Shown: positions 31,719 through 40,174 of the stretch, piece after piece
Position numbering within the stretch: position 1 is the first letter of the stretch
Layout: every line of letters starts with the position of its first letter
NCBI RefSeq assembly: GCF_010119235.1
Contig: NZ_JAAATZ010000001.1
Location: forward strand, 402,501 to 466,500
DNA from: Flavobacterium phycosphaerae
GTDB taxonomy: Bacteria; Bacteroidota; Bacteroidia; Flavobacteriales; Flavobacteriaceae
Reading direction: 5' to 3'
Length of the DNA: 64,000 nt
Notes under the pieces: generated by a model
Databases searched by the model: none
Told to the model about the DNA's origin: nothing
What the model saw: only the letters and a program-made list of their open reading frames with translations
Program-made: the position numbers and the translations under genes

Positions 31719-32291
31719 TTATAAATTGTCGATTACTTTGCTTAATCGTTGGGTTACTTCTTCAATGCTACCGATACCGTCTACGGCATAAAACTTGCCT
31801 TGAGCATCATAATAATTGGTCAAAGGCGCCGTTTTTTCGTTGTATTCCTGGTAACGGTTTCTGATTTTTTCTTCGTCCTGATCGTCTGGTCGGCCCGAGG
31901 TTTTTCCTCTTTCTAACAACCGTTGCACTAAAATTTCATCATCAGCCTCTAAGGCCACAGTAGCTGTAATGCTTTGTCCTTTTGATTCTAAAAAACTATC
32001 CAAAGCAGCTGCTTGCGCCAATGTTCGTGGAAAACCGTCAAACAAAAAACCGGCACAAGTTGGATTTTTATCCACTTCGCTTTCCAGCATTTTGATGGTT
32101 ACTTCATCTGGAACCAAATCGCCTTTATCCATAAAGGTTTTGGCTAATTGTCCCAAAGCGGTGTCGTTTTTTATATTGAATCTGAAAATATCTCCGGTAG
32201 AAAGATGAGTCAGATTGTATTTTTCTTTTAAAAATTCAGCTTGTGTGCCTTTTCCCGCACCTGGTTTTCCGAAAAGAACGATGTTAATCAT
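31719..32291 (-). CDS. adk: Adenylate kinase
   Basis: A 190-residue short-form adenylate kinase catalysing ATP + AMP = 2 ADP. P-loop GKPGAGKGTQ at about 8-17, AMP-binding LSTGDIFR, GFLFDGFPRTLAQA, and the short lid with RGKTSGRPDD; the zinc-binding lid insertion of long forms is missing, as expected for short forms. It lies downstream of hpt in a leftward purine-related group. Confidence 0.96.
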   Translation of the reverse strand: MINIVLFGKPGAGKGTQAEFLKEKYNLTHLSTGDIFRFNIKNDTALGQLAKTFMDKGDLVPDEVTIKMLESEVDKNPTCAGFLFDGFPRTLAQAAALDSFLESKGQSITATVALEADDEILVQRLLERGKTSGRPDDQDEEKIRNRYQEYNEKTAPLTNYYDAQGKFYAVDGIGSIEEVTQRLSKVIDNL

Positions 32292-32297
32292 TGCAGT

Positions 32298-32333
32298 AGT
32301 TATGAGTTATAAATTATAAGTTATGTGTTATTC
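32298..32333. repeat. AT-rich heptamer repeat
   Basis: Five GAGTTAT-type units occupy the hpt-adk junction and reach the hpt stop codon. Confidence 0.65.
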
Positions 32334-32858
32334 GGCTAATTGGTATATGTCCGGCAAATTTCTTCCTAAACCGTCGTAGTCTAAACCATAACCAACGATG
32401 AATTTATTCGGAATTCTAATCCCGACATAATCAATTTTGATGTCTTTTTTATAAGCGTCCGGTTTGAAAAACAGGGTAGCAATTTTTAAATGCTTAACTT
32501 TTTTCTCTTTGAAAATAGCTTTAAGCTCTTCGATGGTATTTCCGGTGTCAACAATATCTTCTACGATTACTACCGTTCTGCCTTCTAAATTTTGATTCAA
32601 TCCTATCAGTTCTTTTACTTCATTGGTGGTTTGGGTTCCTTCATAAGAGGCCATTTTCACAAAACTCACTTCACACATCCCGCGATATTGTTTCATCAAA
32701 TCACTCATCACCATAAAGGCGCCGTTTAAAACACCTATAAACACAGGCACTTCGTCAAAAAAATCATCATCCATTTGTTTGGCCATATTCTTTATAGCGA
32801 AATCAATTTCATCTGAAGAAATAAAAGGCTCGAAGGATTTATCGTGAAGGTGTATCAT
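32328..32858 (-). CDS. hpt: Hypoxanthine phosphoribosyltransferase
   Basis: A 176-residue type I phosphoribosyltransferase converting hypoxanthine or guanine with PRPP to IMP or GMP. The PRPP-binding motif VVIVEDIVDTGNTIEEL lies at about 95-110 and the substrate-hood residues are in DYVGIRIPNKFIVGYGLDYDG. It heads the leftward hpt-adk-CNNM-obg series; TAAATTTG on the minus strand about 30 bp upstream is a likely -7 box. It is divergent from the HEAT-like gene at 32956. Confidence 0.94.
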   Translation of the reverse strand: MIHLHDKSFEPFISSDEIDFAIKNMAKQMDDDFFDEVPVFIGVLNGAFMVMSDLMKQYRGMCEVSFVKMASYEGTQTTNEVKELIGLNQNLEGRTVVIVEDIVDTGNTIEELKAIFKEKKVKHLKIATLFFKPDAYKKDIKIDYVGIRIPNKFIVGYGLDYDGLGRNLPDIYQLAE

Positions 32859-32955
32859 TATGGTTTGAATTTAAAATAAGGTGCAAATTTAAAGAAGTCC
32901 TGAGTATTAAGTACTAAGTATTTCCACTTTTTTGCAAATTTGATATATTTACAAA

Positions 32956-33492
32956 ATGAATGCGTTTTTTCACGACCATATAGCCAAAAGCAATGCCGGT
33001 ACTCTTAGTCGCAATACCCTTCGCTTTTTTGTGGTCAAAAATCCAGAATACATGAGTGAATTGGCAGCAATTGCTACTGATTTGTCAAACAAAAATCACC
33101 ACAAAGCCATTTGGATTATTGAAATGCTGGTAGAAGATCATCCCGAAATGCTGGTTCCTTATCTTGATCGAATCATTGAAACCATCCCCAAGTACAAACA
33201 CGAATCGGCCATTCGCGGCATGTCGAGAGTAGCTTATTTTTTGAGTATTTCCAAAGTGATTTCGCTAACGGAAAATCAAAAAGAAAAGCTGATTGAAATT
33301 TGTTTAGATTGGCTAATCGGCAATGCCAAAGTAGCTCCGAAAGCCTATGCTATGTACACCCTGTGTCACTATGCCCAAAAAGAGGATTGGATTAAAGAAG
33401 AATTGCGAAACATCATCAACAAAGATTTTCACCACCAATCAGCAGGATATAAAGCTGCGGCTAAAGAAGTTTTGCGAAAAATAGACCACTAA
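32956..33492 (+). CDS. Hypothetical helical (HEAT-like) protein
   Basis: 178 residues, no signal peptide, entirely alpha-helical in appearance, with regularly spaced helix pairs (KAIWIIEMLVEDHPEMLVPYL; SAIRGMSRVAYFLS; KAYAMYTLCHYAQK) suggesting HEAT- or ARM-like repeats and therefore a protein-interaction role. No enzyme motif. It sits between the hpt and purK promoters and is probably monocistronic. Confidence 0.82.
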   Translation: MNAFFHDHIAKSNAGTLSRNTLRFFVVKNPEYMSELAAIATDLSNKNHHKAIWIIEMLVEDHPEMLVPYLDRIIETIPKYKHESAIRGMSRVAYFLSISKVISLTENQKEKLIEICLDWLIGNAKVAPKAYAMYTLCHYAQKEDWIKEELRNIINKDFHHQSAGYKAAAKEVLRKIDH

Positions 33493-33508
33493 AATTATCC
33501 ATTATCAA

Positions 33509-33538
33509 TTGCCCATTATCAATGGAATAGTATCTTTG
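33509..33538 (+). promoter_or_regulatory. purK-purE promoter
   Basis: TTG at 33509-33511 and TATCTTTG at 33531-33538, with a 19-bp spacer, match the Bacteroidota promoter consensus. The predicted leader is about 70 nt and contains a short open frame. Confidence 0.72.
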
Positions 33539-33559
33539 CACAACAACTACACAACACGA

Positions 33560-33604
33560 ATGACAGGAGCCAAGCGACTGCATGAGACCGTTGAAAAGCA
33601 ATAA
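33560..33604 (+). other. Possible 14-codon leader peptide upstream of purK
   Basis: ATG 33560 opens a frame encoding MTGAKRLHETVEKQ followed by TAA, ending eight bases before the purK ATG and wholly inside the predicted leader. Translation is unproven; it may be chance. Confidence 0.3.
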
Positions 33605-33612
33605 CTACAACG

Positions 33613-34770
33613 ATGAACTATTTCTCTTCCGATTTTAAACTGGGGATTCTCGGCGGCGGACAGCTTGGCAAAATGCTGTTAGCTGAAACCCGAAAGTTTG
33701 ATATCCAAACGTATGTTTTTGACCCGAGCATGGATGCCCCTTGTCAATTTGGTGCCACTAAATTTTTTATTGGTGATTTGATGGATTTTGATACGGTATA
33801 CGATTTCGGAAAAAAAGTAAACCTGTTAACCATTGAAATCGAAAATGTAAACCTAGAAGCTTTAGAGCAACTCGAAGCCGAAGGACTCCAAGTCTACCCG
33901 TCTCCCAAAACCTTAAGACTGATTCAGCACAAAGGAGTTCAGAAAGACTTTTATGTCGAGAATCAAATTCCGACCGCTGCTTTCAAACGTTTTTCCACTC
34001 TGACTGACTTAAGAACCGAAATGGAAAATAGTATGATTGCCTTGCCTTTTGTATGGAAATGTGCCCGATTTGGGTACGATGGCAACGGAGTCAAAATAGT
34101 CCGCTCAATGGCTGATATCGAAAACTTGCCGAATGTAGAATGCATAGCCGAACAGATGGTTCCGTTCAAAAATGAATTGGCCGTAATCGTAGCGCGTTCT
34201 GTTTCCGGAGAAGTAAAAGCGTATCCTGTGGTAGAAATGGAGTTTCATCCCGAAGCCAATCAAGTAGAATATGTAATTTGCCCCGCTCGTATCGACTATC
34301 ATATCGCCAAAAAAGCTACCGAAAAAGCATTGAAGGTGTCTAAAGCCTTTAACCATGTTGGCTTACTGGCTGTCGAAATGTTTCAAACCCATGACGAAGG
34401 CATTTTAATCAATGAAGTAGCCCCACGACCTCATAACTCAGGCCATTACAGCATTGAAGCCAGTTATACGTCGCAGTTTGAAAACCATTTGCGTGCTATT
34501 CTTGATTTGCCTTTGGGAAATACCGCCAGCAAAGTAGCCGGAATTATGGTAAATTTGGTCGGTGCAGAAGGATTTTCCGGACCGGTAGTGTATGAAAACA
34601 TCGAGAAAATCATGAGCATTAATGGCGTAACACCCCATATATACGGGAAACGCGAAACTCGTCCATTTCGCAAAATGGGACATGTTACGATAGTGAATGA
34701 AGACATGACAGAAGCCCGAAGAATTGCCGAAGAAGTAAAGAACAGTATTAGAGTAATCAGCACAAAATAA
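33613..34770 (+). CDS. purK: 5-(carboxyamino)imidazole ribonucleotide synthase
   Basis: A 385-residue ATP-grasp enzyme of purine synthesis: AIR + bicarbonate + ATP to N5-CAIR. N-terminal LGILGGGQLGKMLL motif, ATP-grasp core about 95-290 with PFVWKCARFGYDGNGV and NEVAPRPHNSGHYSIEA, and the PurK C-terminal domain with HIYGKRETRPFRKMGHVT. Its product is the substrate of PurE, whose gene begins four bases after this one. Confidence 0.96.
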   Translation: MNYFSSDFKLGILGGGQLGKMLLAETRKFDIQTYVFDPSMDAPCQFGATKFFIGDLMDFDTVYDFGKKVNLLTIEIENVNLEALEQLEAEGLQVYPSPKTLRLIQHKGVQKDFYVENQIPTAAFKRFSTLTDLRTEMENSMIALPFVWKCARFGYDGNGVKIVRSMADIENLPNVECIAEQMVPFKNELAVIVARSVSGEVKAYPVVEMEFHPEANQVEYVICPARIDYHIAKKATEKALKVSKAFNHVGLLAVEMFQTHDEGILINEVAPRPHNSGHYSIEASYTSQFENHLRAILDLPLGNTASKVAGIMVNLVGAEGFSGPVVYENIEKIMSINGVTPHIYGKRETRPFRKMGHVTIVNEDMTEARRIAEEVKNSIRVISTK

Positions 34771-34774
34771 AACT

Positions 34775-35260
34775 ATGAGCAAAGTAGCCATCATCATGGG
34801 TTCCAAATCGGATTTACCGGTAATGCAGGAAGCCATCGACATCCTGAAACATTTTGATATTACCACTGAAGTCGATATCGTTTCAGCACACCGAACCCCT
34901 GAGAAATTATTTGAGTTCAGTAAAAATGCTCACCATCGCGGTATTTCGGTTATTATTGCCGGCGCCGGCGGTGCAGCTCATCTTCCCGGAATGGTGGCTT
35001 CCATGTCGCCATTGCCCGTAATTGGCGTTCCGGTAAAATCAAGTAATTCTATTGATGGTTGGGATTCTGTTTTGTCTATTTTACAAATGCCGGGCGGTGT
35101 TCCTGTGGCTACGGTAGCCTTGAATGGTGCCAAAAATGCCGGTATTCTTGCCGCTCAAATTATCGGGAGTCACGACAAAATCATATTGGATAAAATAATT
35201 TTATACAAAGAAAGTCTGAAAGACGCGGTGAACCAATCATCAGACGAAATGAAAAAATAA
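34775..35260 (+). CDS. purE: N5-carboxyaminoimidazole ribonucleotide mutase
   Basis: A 161-residue class I PurE, converting N5-CAIR to CAIR. The signature GSKSDLPVM near the N-terminus, SAHRTPEKLFEF, and GAGGAAHLPGMVAS (about 66-79) are intact. It is translationally close to purK (4-bp gap) and forms an operon with it. Confidence 0.96.
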   Translation: MSKVAIIMGSKSDLPVMQEAIDILKHFDITTEVDIVSAHRTPEKLFEFSKNAHHRGISVIIAGAGGAAHLPGMVASMSPLPVIGVPVKSSNSIDGWDSVLSILQMPGGVPVATVALNGAKNAGILAAQIIGSHDKIILDKIILYKESLKDAVNQSSDEMKK

Positions 35261-35280
35261 TTTAAATAATAATAAAGCAA

Positions 35281-35300
35281 GGACAGGTCGCGACCTGTCC
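35281..35300. repeat. 20-bp perfect palindrome (REP-like)
   Basis: GGACAGGTCGCGACCTGTCC is a perfect 10+10 palindrome in the 53-bp purE-M3 peptidase gap. Its G+C content is far above the AT-rich flanks and it lacks a following T run, so it looks like an inserted repetitive extragenic element rather than a terminator. Confidence 0.75.
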
Positions 35301-35313
35301 CAACCAATAAAAA

Positions 35314-37338
35314 ATGAAAATCTTAACAGAAAAATTTACCACCCAACATAACACGGCTCCTTTCAGCCAAATCAAATTAGAAGACTACCAACCGGCATTT
35401 GAAGCTAATATTGCTCTGGCCAAAGCCGAGATTGATGCAATTATCAATAATCCGGATGCGCCAACTTTTGAAAACACCATTGAAGCACTCGATTTTTCCG
35501 GAGAAGCTTTAGATCGATTATCATCTATTTTCTTCAATTTAAATTCGGCCGAAACCTGTGACGAATTACAAAAAATAGCCCAAAATGTTTCGCCTTTACT
35601 AACCGCATTCAGCAATGACATCGCACTAAACGAAGACTTGTTCAAAAGAGTAAAAGCTGTTCACGACCAAAAAGACCGTTTAACATTAACGCCGGAACAA
35701 GCGACTTTATTAGACAAAAAATACAAAAGCTTTACCCGAAACGGAGCCTTACTACCCGAAGATAAAAAAATACTGTTACGTGAAATTGATACCGTTTTGG
35801 CCAAACTGAAATTGACCTTCGGCGAAAATGTTCTGGCAGAAACCAACAGTTATAAATTACACATTGCCAATGAAGCTGACATTCAAGGCTTACCGGATGG
35901 TGCCAAAGAAATGGCCCGCTCCTTAGCCAAAGCTGATGATTTAGACGGCTGGTTGTTTACTTTGGATTTCCCAAGTTACTTACCATTTGTAACGTATGTT
36001 GACAATCGTGAACTGCGAAAAGAAATGGCCATAGCAGCCGGCAAAAAAGCCTTTCAGGAGAATGAATACGACAATCAGGAAAATGTAAAAAACATAGTGG
36101 CTTTGCGTCACCAAAGAGCCCAATTATTAGGCTATGAATCGCATTCGCATTTCGTTTTAGAAGAGCGTATGGCACAAAACCCCGAGAAAGTACAATCGTT
36201 TTTAAACGATTTATTGGAAAAAGCCAAACCGGCCGCCCAAAAGGAATTCGCTGAACTCAACGCTTTCGCCAAAGAATTGGACGGATTGGAAAGTCTCGAA
36301 AAATGGGATGGAGCGTACTATTCCGAAAAATTGAAACAGAAATTATTCAGTTTGGATGATGAGATTTTAAAACCGTATTTCCAATTAGAAAATGTATTAA
36401 ACGGTGCGTTCACGGTTGCCGAAAAATTATTCGGTATCACTTTCAAAGAAGTATTCAATATAGACAAATACCATAACGAGGTACAAACTTTTGAAGTGCT
36501 CGACTTCGAAGGAGAGCTGGTAGCCATCTTCTACTCCGACTTTTTCCCGAGAAAAGGAAAGCGCAACGGCGCCTGGATGACTTCGTTCAAACCACAATAT
36601 ATCAAGAATGGCATCAACGAAAGACCACATGTATCTATCGTTTGCAATTTCACACCACCTACTGAAACCAAACCATCATTGCTGACATTTAACGAAGTAA
36701 CGACCTTGTTTCATGAGTTTGGACACGCCCTGCACGGCATGTTAGCCAATACTACTTATCCAAGTTTATCGGGAACCTCTGTTTATTGGGACTTCGTAGA
36801 ATTGCCAAGCCAAGTCATGGAAAACTGGTGTTACGAACCGGAAGCTTTAGCTTTGTTTGCCAAACATTATGAAACCGGTGAAGTTATTCCGCAACAATAC
36901 GTAGACAAAATCAAAGAAAGCGCCAGCTTTTTAGAAGGCATGGCCACTTTACGACAATTGAGTTTCGGGCTCTTAGATATGGCCTACCACGCAAAAGCAC
37001 AAGCTATTGACAATGTAAAAGCTTTTGAAAAAGCCGCTATGGACCATACCGCTTTATATCCTGATGTAGCCGAAAATTGCATGAGCGTATCTTTCTCACA
37101 CATCTTCCAAGGCGGTTATTCCTCCGGGTATTACAGCTACAAGTGGGCCGAGGTGTTAGATGCCGATGCCTTTGCTTATTTCCAAGAAAAAGGAATTTTT
37201 AATCAAGAAGTCGCTACCAAGTTCAAAGAGAACGTACTCTCTAAAGGCGGTACTGAATTACCCATGGAACTCTACAAACGTTTCCGAGGACAAGAACCGC
37301 AACCGGAAGCTTTGTTAAAACGAGCGGGGTTGATTTAG
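35314..37338 (+). CDS. M3 family metallopeptidase (Dcp-like)
   Basis: A 674-residue zinc oligopeptidase. The catalytic motif HEFGHALHG is at about 470, preceded by FNEVTTLF, and the third zinc ligand lies in WDFVELPSQVMENW. The long helical N-terminal half is typical of M3 enzymes. There is no signal peptide, so it is cytoplasmic and probably degrades short peptides or acts as a peptidyl-dipeptidase; the precise type (Dcp or PrlC) is not decided by the sequence. Confidence 0.93.
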   Translation: MKILTEKFTTQHNTAPFSQIKLEDYQPAFEANIALAKAEIDAIINNPDAPTFENTIEALDFSGEALDRLSSIFFNLNSAETCDELQKIAQNVSPLLTAFSNDIALNEDLFKRVKAVHDQKDRLTLTPEQATLLDKKYKSFTRNGALLPEDKKILLREIDTVLAKLKLTFGENVLAETNSYKLHIANEADIQGLPDGAKEMARSLAKADDLDGWLFTLDFPSYLPFVTYVDNRELRKEMAIAAGKKAFQENEYDNQENVKNIVALRHQRAQLLGYESHSHFVLEERMAQNPEKVQSFLNDLLEKAKPAAQKEFAELNAFAKELDGLESLEKWDGAYYSEKLKQKLFSLDDEILKPYFQLENVLNGAFTVAEKLFGITFKEVFNIDKYHNEVQTFEVLDFEGELVAIFYSDFFPRKGKRNGAWMTSFKPQYIKNGINERPHVSIVCNFTPPTETKPSLLTFNEVTTLFHEFGHALHGMLANTTYPSLSGTSVYWDFVELPSQVMENWCYEPEALALFAKHYETGEVIPQQYVDKIKESASFLEGMATLRQLSFGLLDMAYHAKAQAIDNVKAFEKAAMDHTALYPDVAENCMSVSFSHIFQGGYSSGYYSYKWAEVLDADAFAYFQEKGIFNQEVATKFKENVLSKGGTELPMELYKRFRGQEPQPEALLKRAGLI

Positions 37339-37402
37339 TTTTATTGACATATAATATTTGAAACCGGAGTTTTCTTTACTTCGGTTTCTTTTTTACAAAT
37401 AA

Positions 37403-37446
37403 GTTTCATTTTTTATTGAAAGTTTAAAAACTTTGTTATATCTTTG
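37403..37446 (+). promoter_or_regulatory. Promoter and operator of the GbsR/MarR-type gene
   Basis: TTG 37416-37418 and TATCTTTG 37439-37446 are 20 bp apart. An inverted repeat (TTTCA, 8-nt spacer, TGAAA; 37404-37421, about 7 of 9 outer bases matching) covers the -33. The -7 box ends four bases before the ATG, predicting a leaderless mRNA. Confidence 0.72.
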
Positions 37447-37450
37447 GGGT

Positions 37451-37954
37451 ATGGAATTCAGAGAAGCTAAAAATAAATTCGTTCAAACCTGGGGGGCGTT
37501 AGGCTCACAATGGGGCATCAATAAAACCATGGCACAAATACACGCCTTGTTGATGGTGTCCAATGAAGCGGTTTCCATGGAGGACATCATGGAAGAATTA
37601 CAAATCTCTCGAGGCAATGCCAGCATGAATTTAAGAGCTTTAATGGATTGGGGCATAGTATACAAAGAATACAAAACCGGTGAACGAAGAGAATACTTTA
37701 CTGCAGAAAAAGACTTAGATGAACTAGCCGTAAAGATCTCAAGAGAACGCAGCAAACGCGAAATCAAACCGGCCTTGAAAGTCTTAAAAGAAGTCTCTTC
37801 TATTGAAGCCGACGGAACTGCTGAAGAAAGACACTTCATAGAACAAACCACCAAATTATACGACTTTGTACTAAAAGCAGATAACGTTTTAGACAAAATA
37901 ACCGAGTACAAAGACAATTGGCTGGCTCAAATTTTAATAAAGTTTATGAAATAA
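37451..37954 (+). CDS. GbsR/MarR-family transcriptional regulator
   Basis: 167 residues from ATG 37451 (an upstream in-frame codon at 37433 overlaps the promoter). The winged helix-turn-helix (about 30-85: SMEDIMEELQISRGNASMNLRALMDWGIV, then the wing YKTGERREYF) is typical of the GbsR group of MarR proteins. A long C-terminal helix probably mediates dimerisation. The inverted repeat at its promoter also precedes the next operon, pointing to autoregulation and control of 38012-39169. Confidence 0.87.
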   Translation: MEFREAKNKFVQTWGALGSQWGINKTMAQIHALLMVSNEAVSMEDIMEELQISRGNASMNLRALMDWGIVYKEYKTGERREYFTAEKDLDELAVKISRERSKREIKPALKVLKEVSSIEADGTAEERHFIEQTTKLYDFVLKADNVLDKITEYKDNWLAQILIKFMK

Positions 37955-37970
37955 CCCCTTTTTTTAATCA

Positions 37971-37996
37971 AAACTTTCATTTTTTTCTGAAAGTTT
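37971..37996 (+). promoter_or_regulatory. Second operator for the GbsR-type regulator
   Basis: A perfect inverted repeat AAACTTTCA / TGAAAGTTT with an 8-nt spacer, ending 15 bp before ATG 38012. It matches the repeat at 37404-37421 in sequence and spacing. Confidence 0.72.
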
Positions 37997-38011
37997 AAAA
38001 TACTATTTCTT

Positions 38012-38329
38012 ATGAAAGCCTTAAAAGTATTAAACACCATAGCTTTGGCCATACCATTATCATTAGGACTACTCGGATTTATAAACGAAACTTTTTTTAT
38101 CTATGGTCTCATATCTACCATGGCAACTGGGTTTATTCAACTAATGACCGGACTGTTTTTTTGGCACGAATATCCCAAAAGCATAGCTATCAAAGTCTAT
38201 TTTTTTCTGGTAGCGGTGTTCTTTTTGCTACTCTCTACAAATATAACAAGCGACTGGCATTGGTATATGCCACCGGCACTCTGCTTATATTTATCAGTAC
38301 TCATTTACACTAAAAAAGAAGCATCATGA
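38012..38329 (+). CDS. Small integral membrane protein
   Basis: 105 residues with three to four hydrophobic segments (LNTIALAIPLSLGLLGF; FIYGLISTMATGFIQLMTG; VYFFLVAVFFLLLS; LCLYLSVLIY). No recognised family. It is first in a tight three-gene operon (4-bp overlap with the next gene) behind the GbsR-type operator, suggesting a role in a membrane-related response. Confidence 0.8.
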   Translation: MKALKVLNTIALAIPLSLGLLGFINETFFIYGLISTMATGFIQLMTGLFFWHEYPKSIAIKVYFFLVAVFFLLLSTNITSDWHWYMPPALCLYLSVLIYTKKEAS

Positions 38330-38766
38330 ACCTAACCATCCCAAACTGGCTCATCATCCTGAGTGGTGCCGGCCAAATCTTCACCGCTTTGATTTACCCT
38401 TACATCCGCCATCAGGTATTCGATTGGTATAACGATGTCAAGCAACTCAAACCATTGAATCAAGAAATATGTAAAACCTATGGTCGTTATATTCAAGGAT
38501 TGAACTTTTCTTTTGGTTTAATTGCCATACTTTTTACCAATGAGCTAAAAGAACAATCAGCACTGGCAGTAGCATTAACCGGACTAATAGCAGCCTATTG
38601 GGTTGGTAAAGTAGCCACTCAAATAGCCTACTATCCCATGTATCAAATTCCGCAACGCACTCTTTTTAAAGTGGGCAGCTATGGTATGAACACCTTGTTC
38701 GTGCTCTTTGCTGTGGTGAATTCTTTACTCTTTATTCATAACTTCTTGGGACATTATAAAATATAA
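38326..38766 (+). CDS. Hypothetical membrane protein
   Basis: 146 residues with about four hydrophobic segments (WLIILSGAGQIFTALIYP; FSFGLIAILF; LAVALTGLIAAYWVG; TLFVLFAVVNSLLFI). It overlaps the upstream gene by four bases (ATGA), and the SRPBCC gene starts one base after its stop. Family not recognised. Confidence 0.82.
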   Translation: MNLTIPNWLIILSGAGQIFTALIYPYIRHQVFDWYNDVKQLKPLNQEICKTYGRYIQGLNFSFGLIAILFTNELKEQSALAVALTGLIAAYWVGKVATQIAYYPMYQIPQRTLFKVGSYGMNTLFVLFAVVNSLLFIHNFLGHYKI

Positions 38767-38767
38767 C

Positions 38768-39169
38768 ATGACCACCATCCGTCTCATCACCAAAATAACA
38801 GCCCCCATACAAACCGTATTTGATTTAGCCCGAGATATTGATGTGCACCAACATACGGTTGCCGAAACAAAAGAAAAAGCCATTGCCGGGAGAACTTCCG
38901 GAACCATTGAACTGGGAGAAACCGTAACCTTTCGGGGTAAACATCTCGGTTTTTACCTGAAACACCAAAGCAAGATTACTGAAATGGAGGCTCCCAATTA
39001 TTTTGTGGATGAGATGGAAAAAGGTCATTTCAAATCATTCCGACACGAACATTCCTTTGCTACCAAAAATGGCACTACCGTAATGATTGACCATTTGCAA
39101 TACGAAATGCCTTATGGAGTAGTAGGAAGAGCTGTTGACAAACTGGTACTCAAAAAATACTTAACCTAA
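38768..39169 (+). CDS. SRPBCC family protein
   Basis: 133 residues of the START/Bet v1-like SRPBCC fold: an N-terminal strand LITKITAPIQTVFDLARDID, the central GETVTFRGKHLGF, FVDEMEKGHFKSFRHEHSF and a terminal helix. These proteins bind hydrophobic ligands in a cavity; the ligand is unknown. It is the last gene of the GbsR-controlled operon, beside two membrane proteins, which fits lipid or pigment handling. Confidence 0.85.
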   Translation: MTTIRLITKITAPIQTVFDLARDIDVHQHTVAETKEKAIAGRTSGTIELGETVTFRGKHLGFYLKHQSKITEMEAPNYFVDEMEKGHFKSFRHEHSFATKNGTTVMIDHLQYEMPYGVVGRAVDKLVLKKYLT

Positions 39170-39202
39170 CTACTGCTGAAAAGAAATGAAATACTGAAAA
39201 AT

Positions 39203-40018
39203 CTAGCTGAAGAACAACAGCAATCCCCACCACAAAATCGGGATGCTTTCAGCCCAAAACGAAGTGTAATATTTTGATCGTTTTTCAGTAGAAAATACCA
39301 AAAACAACCACACGGTAAAAGCAATGCCCAGTTTTAAAAATAAGGCGGAATACTGCAAAGGAGATTCCAAAAATTCTAATAACAAAAACCCCAGCAACAA
39401 CAAACTCCCCACTATTTTAGTTCGCCTTACGCCTATTTGTTGTGGCACTGTTTTCAAGTTAGGATCATCCACCTTCAAATCGATGATTTCAAAAATTAAA
39501 ATCAAGACAAAAATCAATAGAAACCGTTGCAACGCCACCAAAAAAACTAAAGTAGTGAATGGTATTCCCGCATCAACAATCGGCAAAAACAAAGTAACGC
39601 CCACCCAGCACAAGGCTACTATATAAATCTTCACGCCTGCCCAATTGCGGGCATTCTTCCTATTGGGAAAAAAGGGCAAGGTATAGAGCAACGTCAAAAT
39701 CAAAAAAACAAAAGCAATGATTTTAGTATGCTTTTCCAAGTGAATAAAACAATACCCGGCCGCCAAAAAAGAAAGGAAACTCAATCCGGCAATAGCTTTC
39801 AACTCGGTGCGCATCTCCAGTTTTTGGATTCGGGCCAAGGCATCATACTTAACAAAATTATACCCGACAATCGTACCGAAAAAACCAAACAAAGCACAGT
39901 CGTCAATAGCGGTGATTTGAAACAAAAAACCGGTCATGCGAACCAAGGCATAAACCGACAACCCCACATGGATACTACTGTTGATATAAAAGTCGAGAAG
40001 CTTCTGTAACTGTTGCAT
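39203..40018 (-). CDS. UbiA prenyltransferase-like membrane protein
   Basis: 271 residues with about eight hydrophobic segments. The layout recalls UbiA-type prenyltransferases: a first polar region GYNFVKYDALAR in place of the usual N-D-x-x-D, and a second, IFEIIDLKVDDPNLKTVPQQIG, with acidic residues as in the second Asp-rich motif. The first motif is poorly conserved, so activity is doubtful. Convergent with the SRPBCC gene and divergent from gcvP. Confidence 0.65.
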   Translation of the reverse strand: MQQLQKLLDFYINSSIHVGLSVYALVRMTGFLFQITAIDDCALFGFFGTIVGYNFVKYDALARIQKLEMRTELKAIAGLSFLSFLAAGYCFIHLEKHTKIIAFVFLILTLLYTLPFFPNRKNARNWAGVKIYIVALCWVGVTLFLPIVDAGIPFTTLVFLVALQRFLLIFVLILIFEIIDLKVDDPNLKTVPQQIGVRRTKIVGSLLLLGFLLLEFLESPLQYSALFLKLGIAFTVWLFLVFSTEKRSKYYTSFWAESIPILWWGLLLFFS

Positions 40019-40115
40019 CTTTCAAAAATAGTCAAACTGTTAATAACAACCGGTTTTAGTTAAAAAAATCTCGAAATTTGACAGTCCTTTAACCTAAATT
40101 TCAGACTTTAATATT

Positions 40116-40123
40116 TACTTTTG
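40116..40123 (+). promoter_or_regulatory. -7 box of gcvP
   Basis: TACTTTTG matches TAnnTTTG and lies 51 bp before the chosen ATG; no convincing -33 was found. Confidence 0.5.
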
Positions 40124-40174
40124 TTGCCGTTAAAAAACAACACAACTAAACACACTTTAGAACTTACCATTTCA

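Noticed and set aside
40019..40174. Glycine riboswitch upstream of gcvP
   Set aside because: The gap holds only a -7 box and no recognisable paired aptamer structure.
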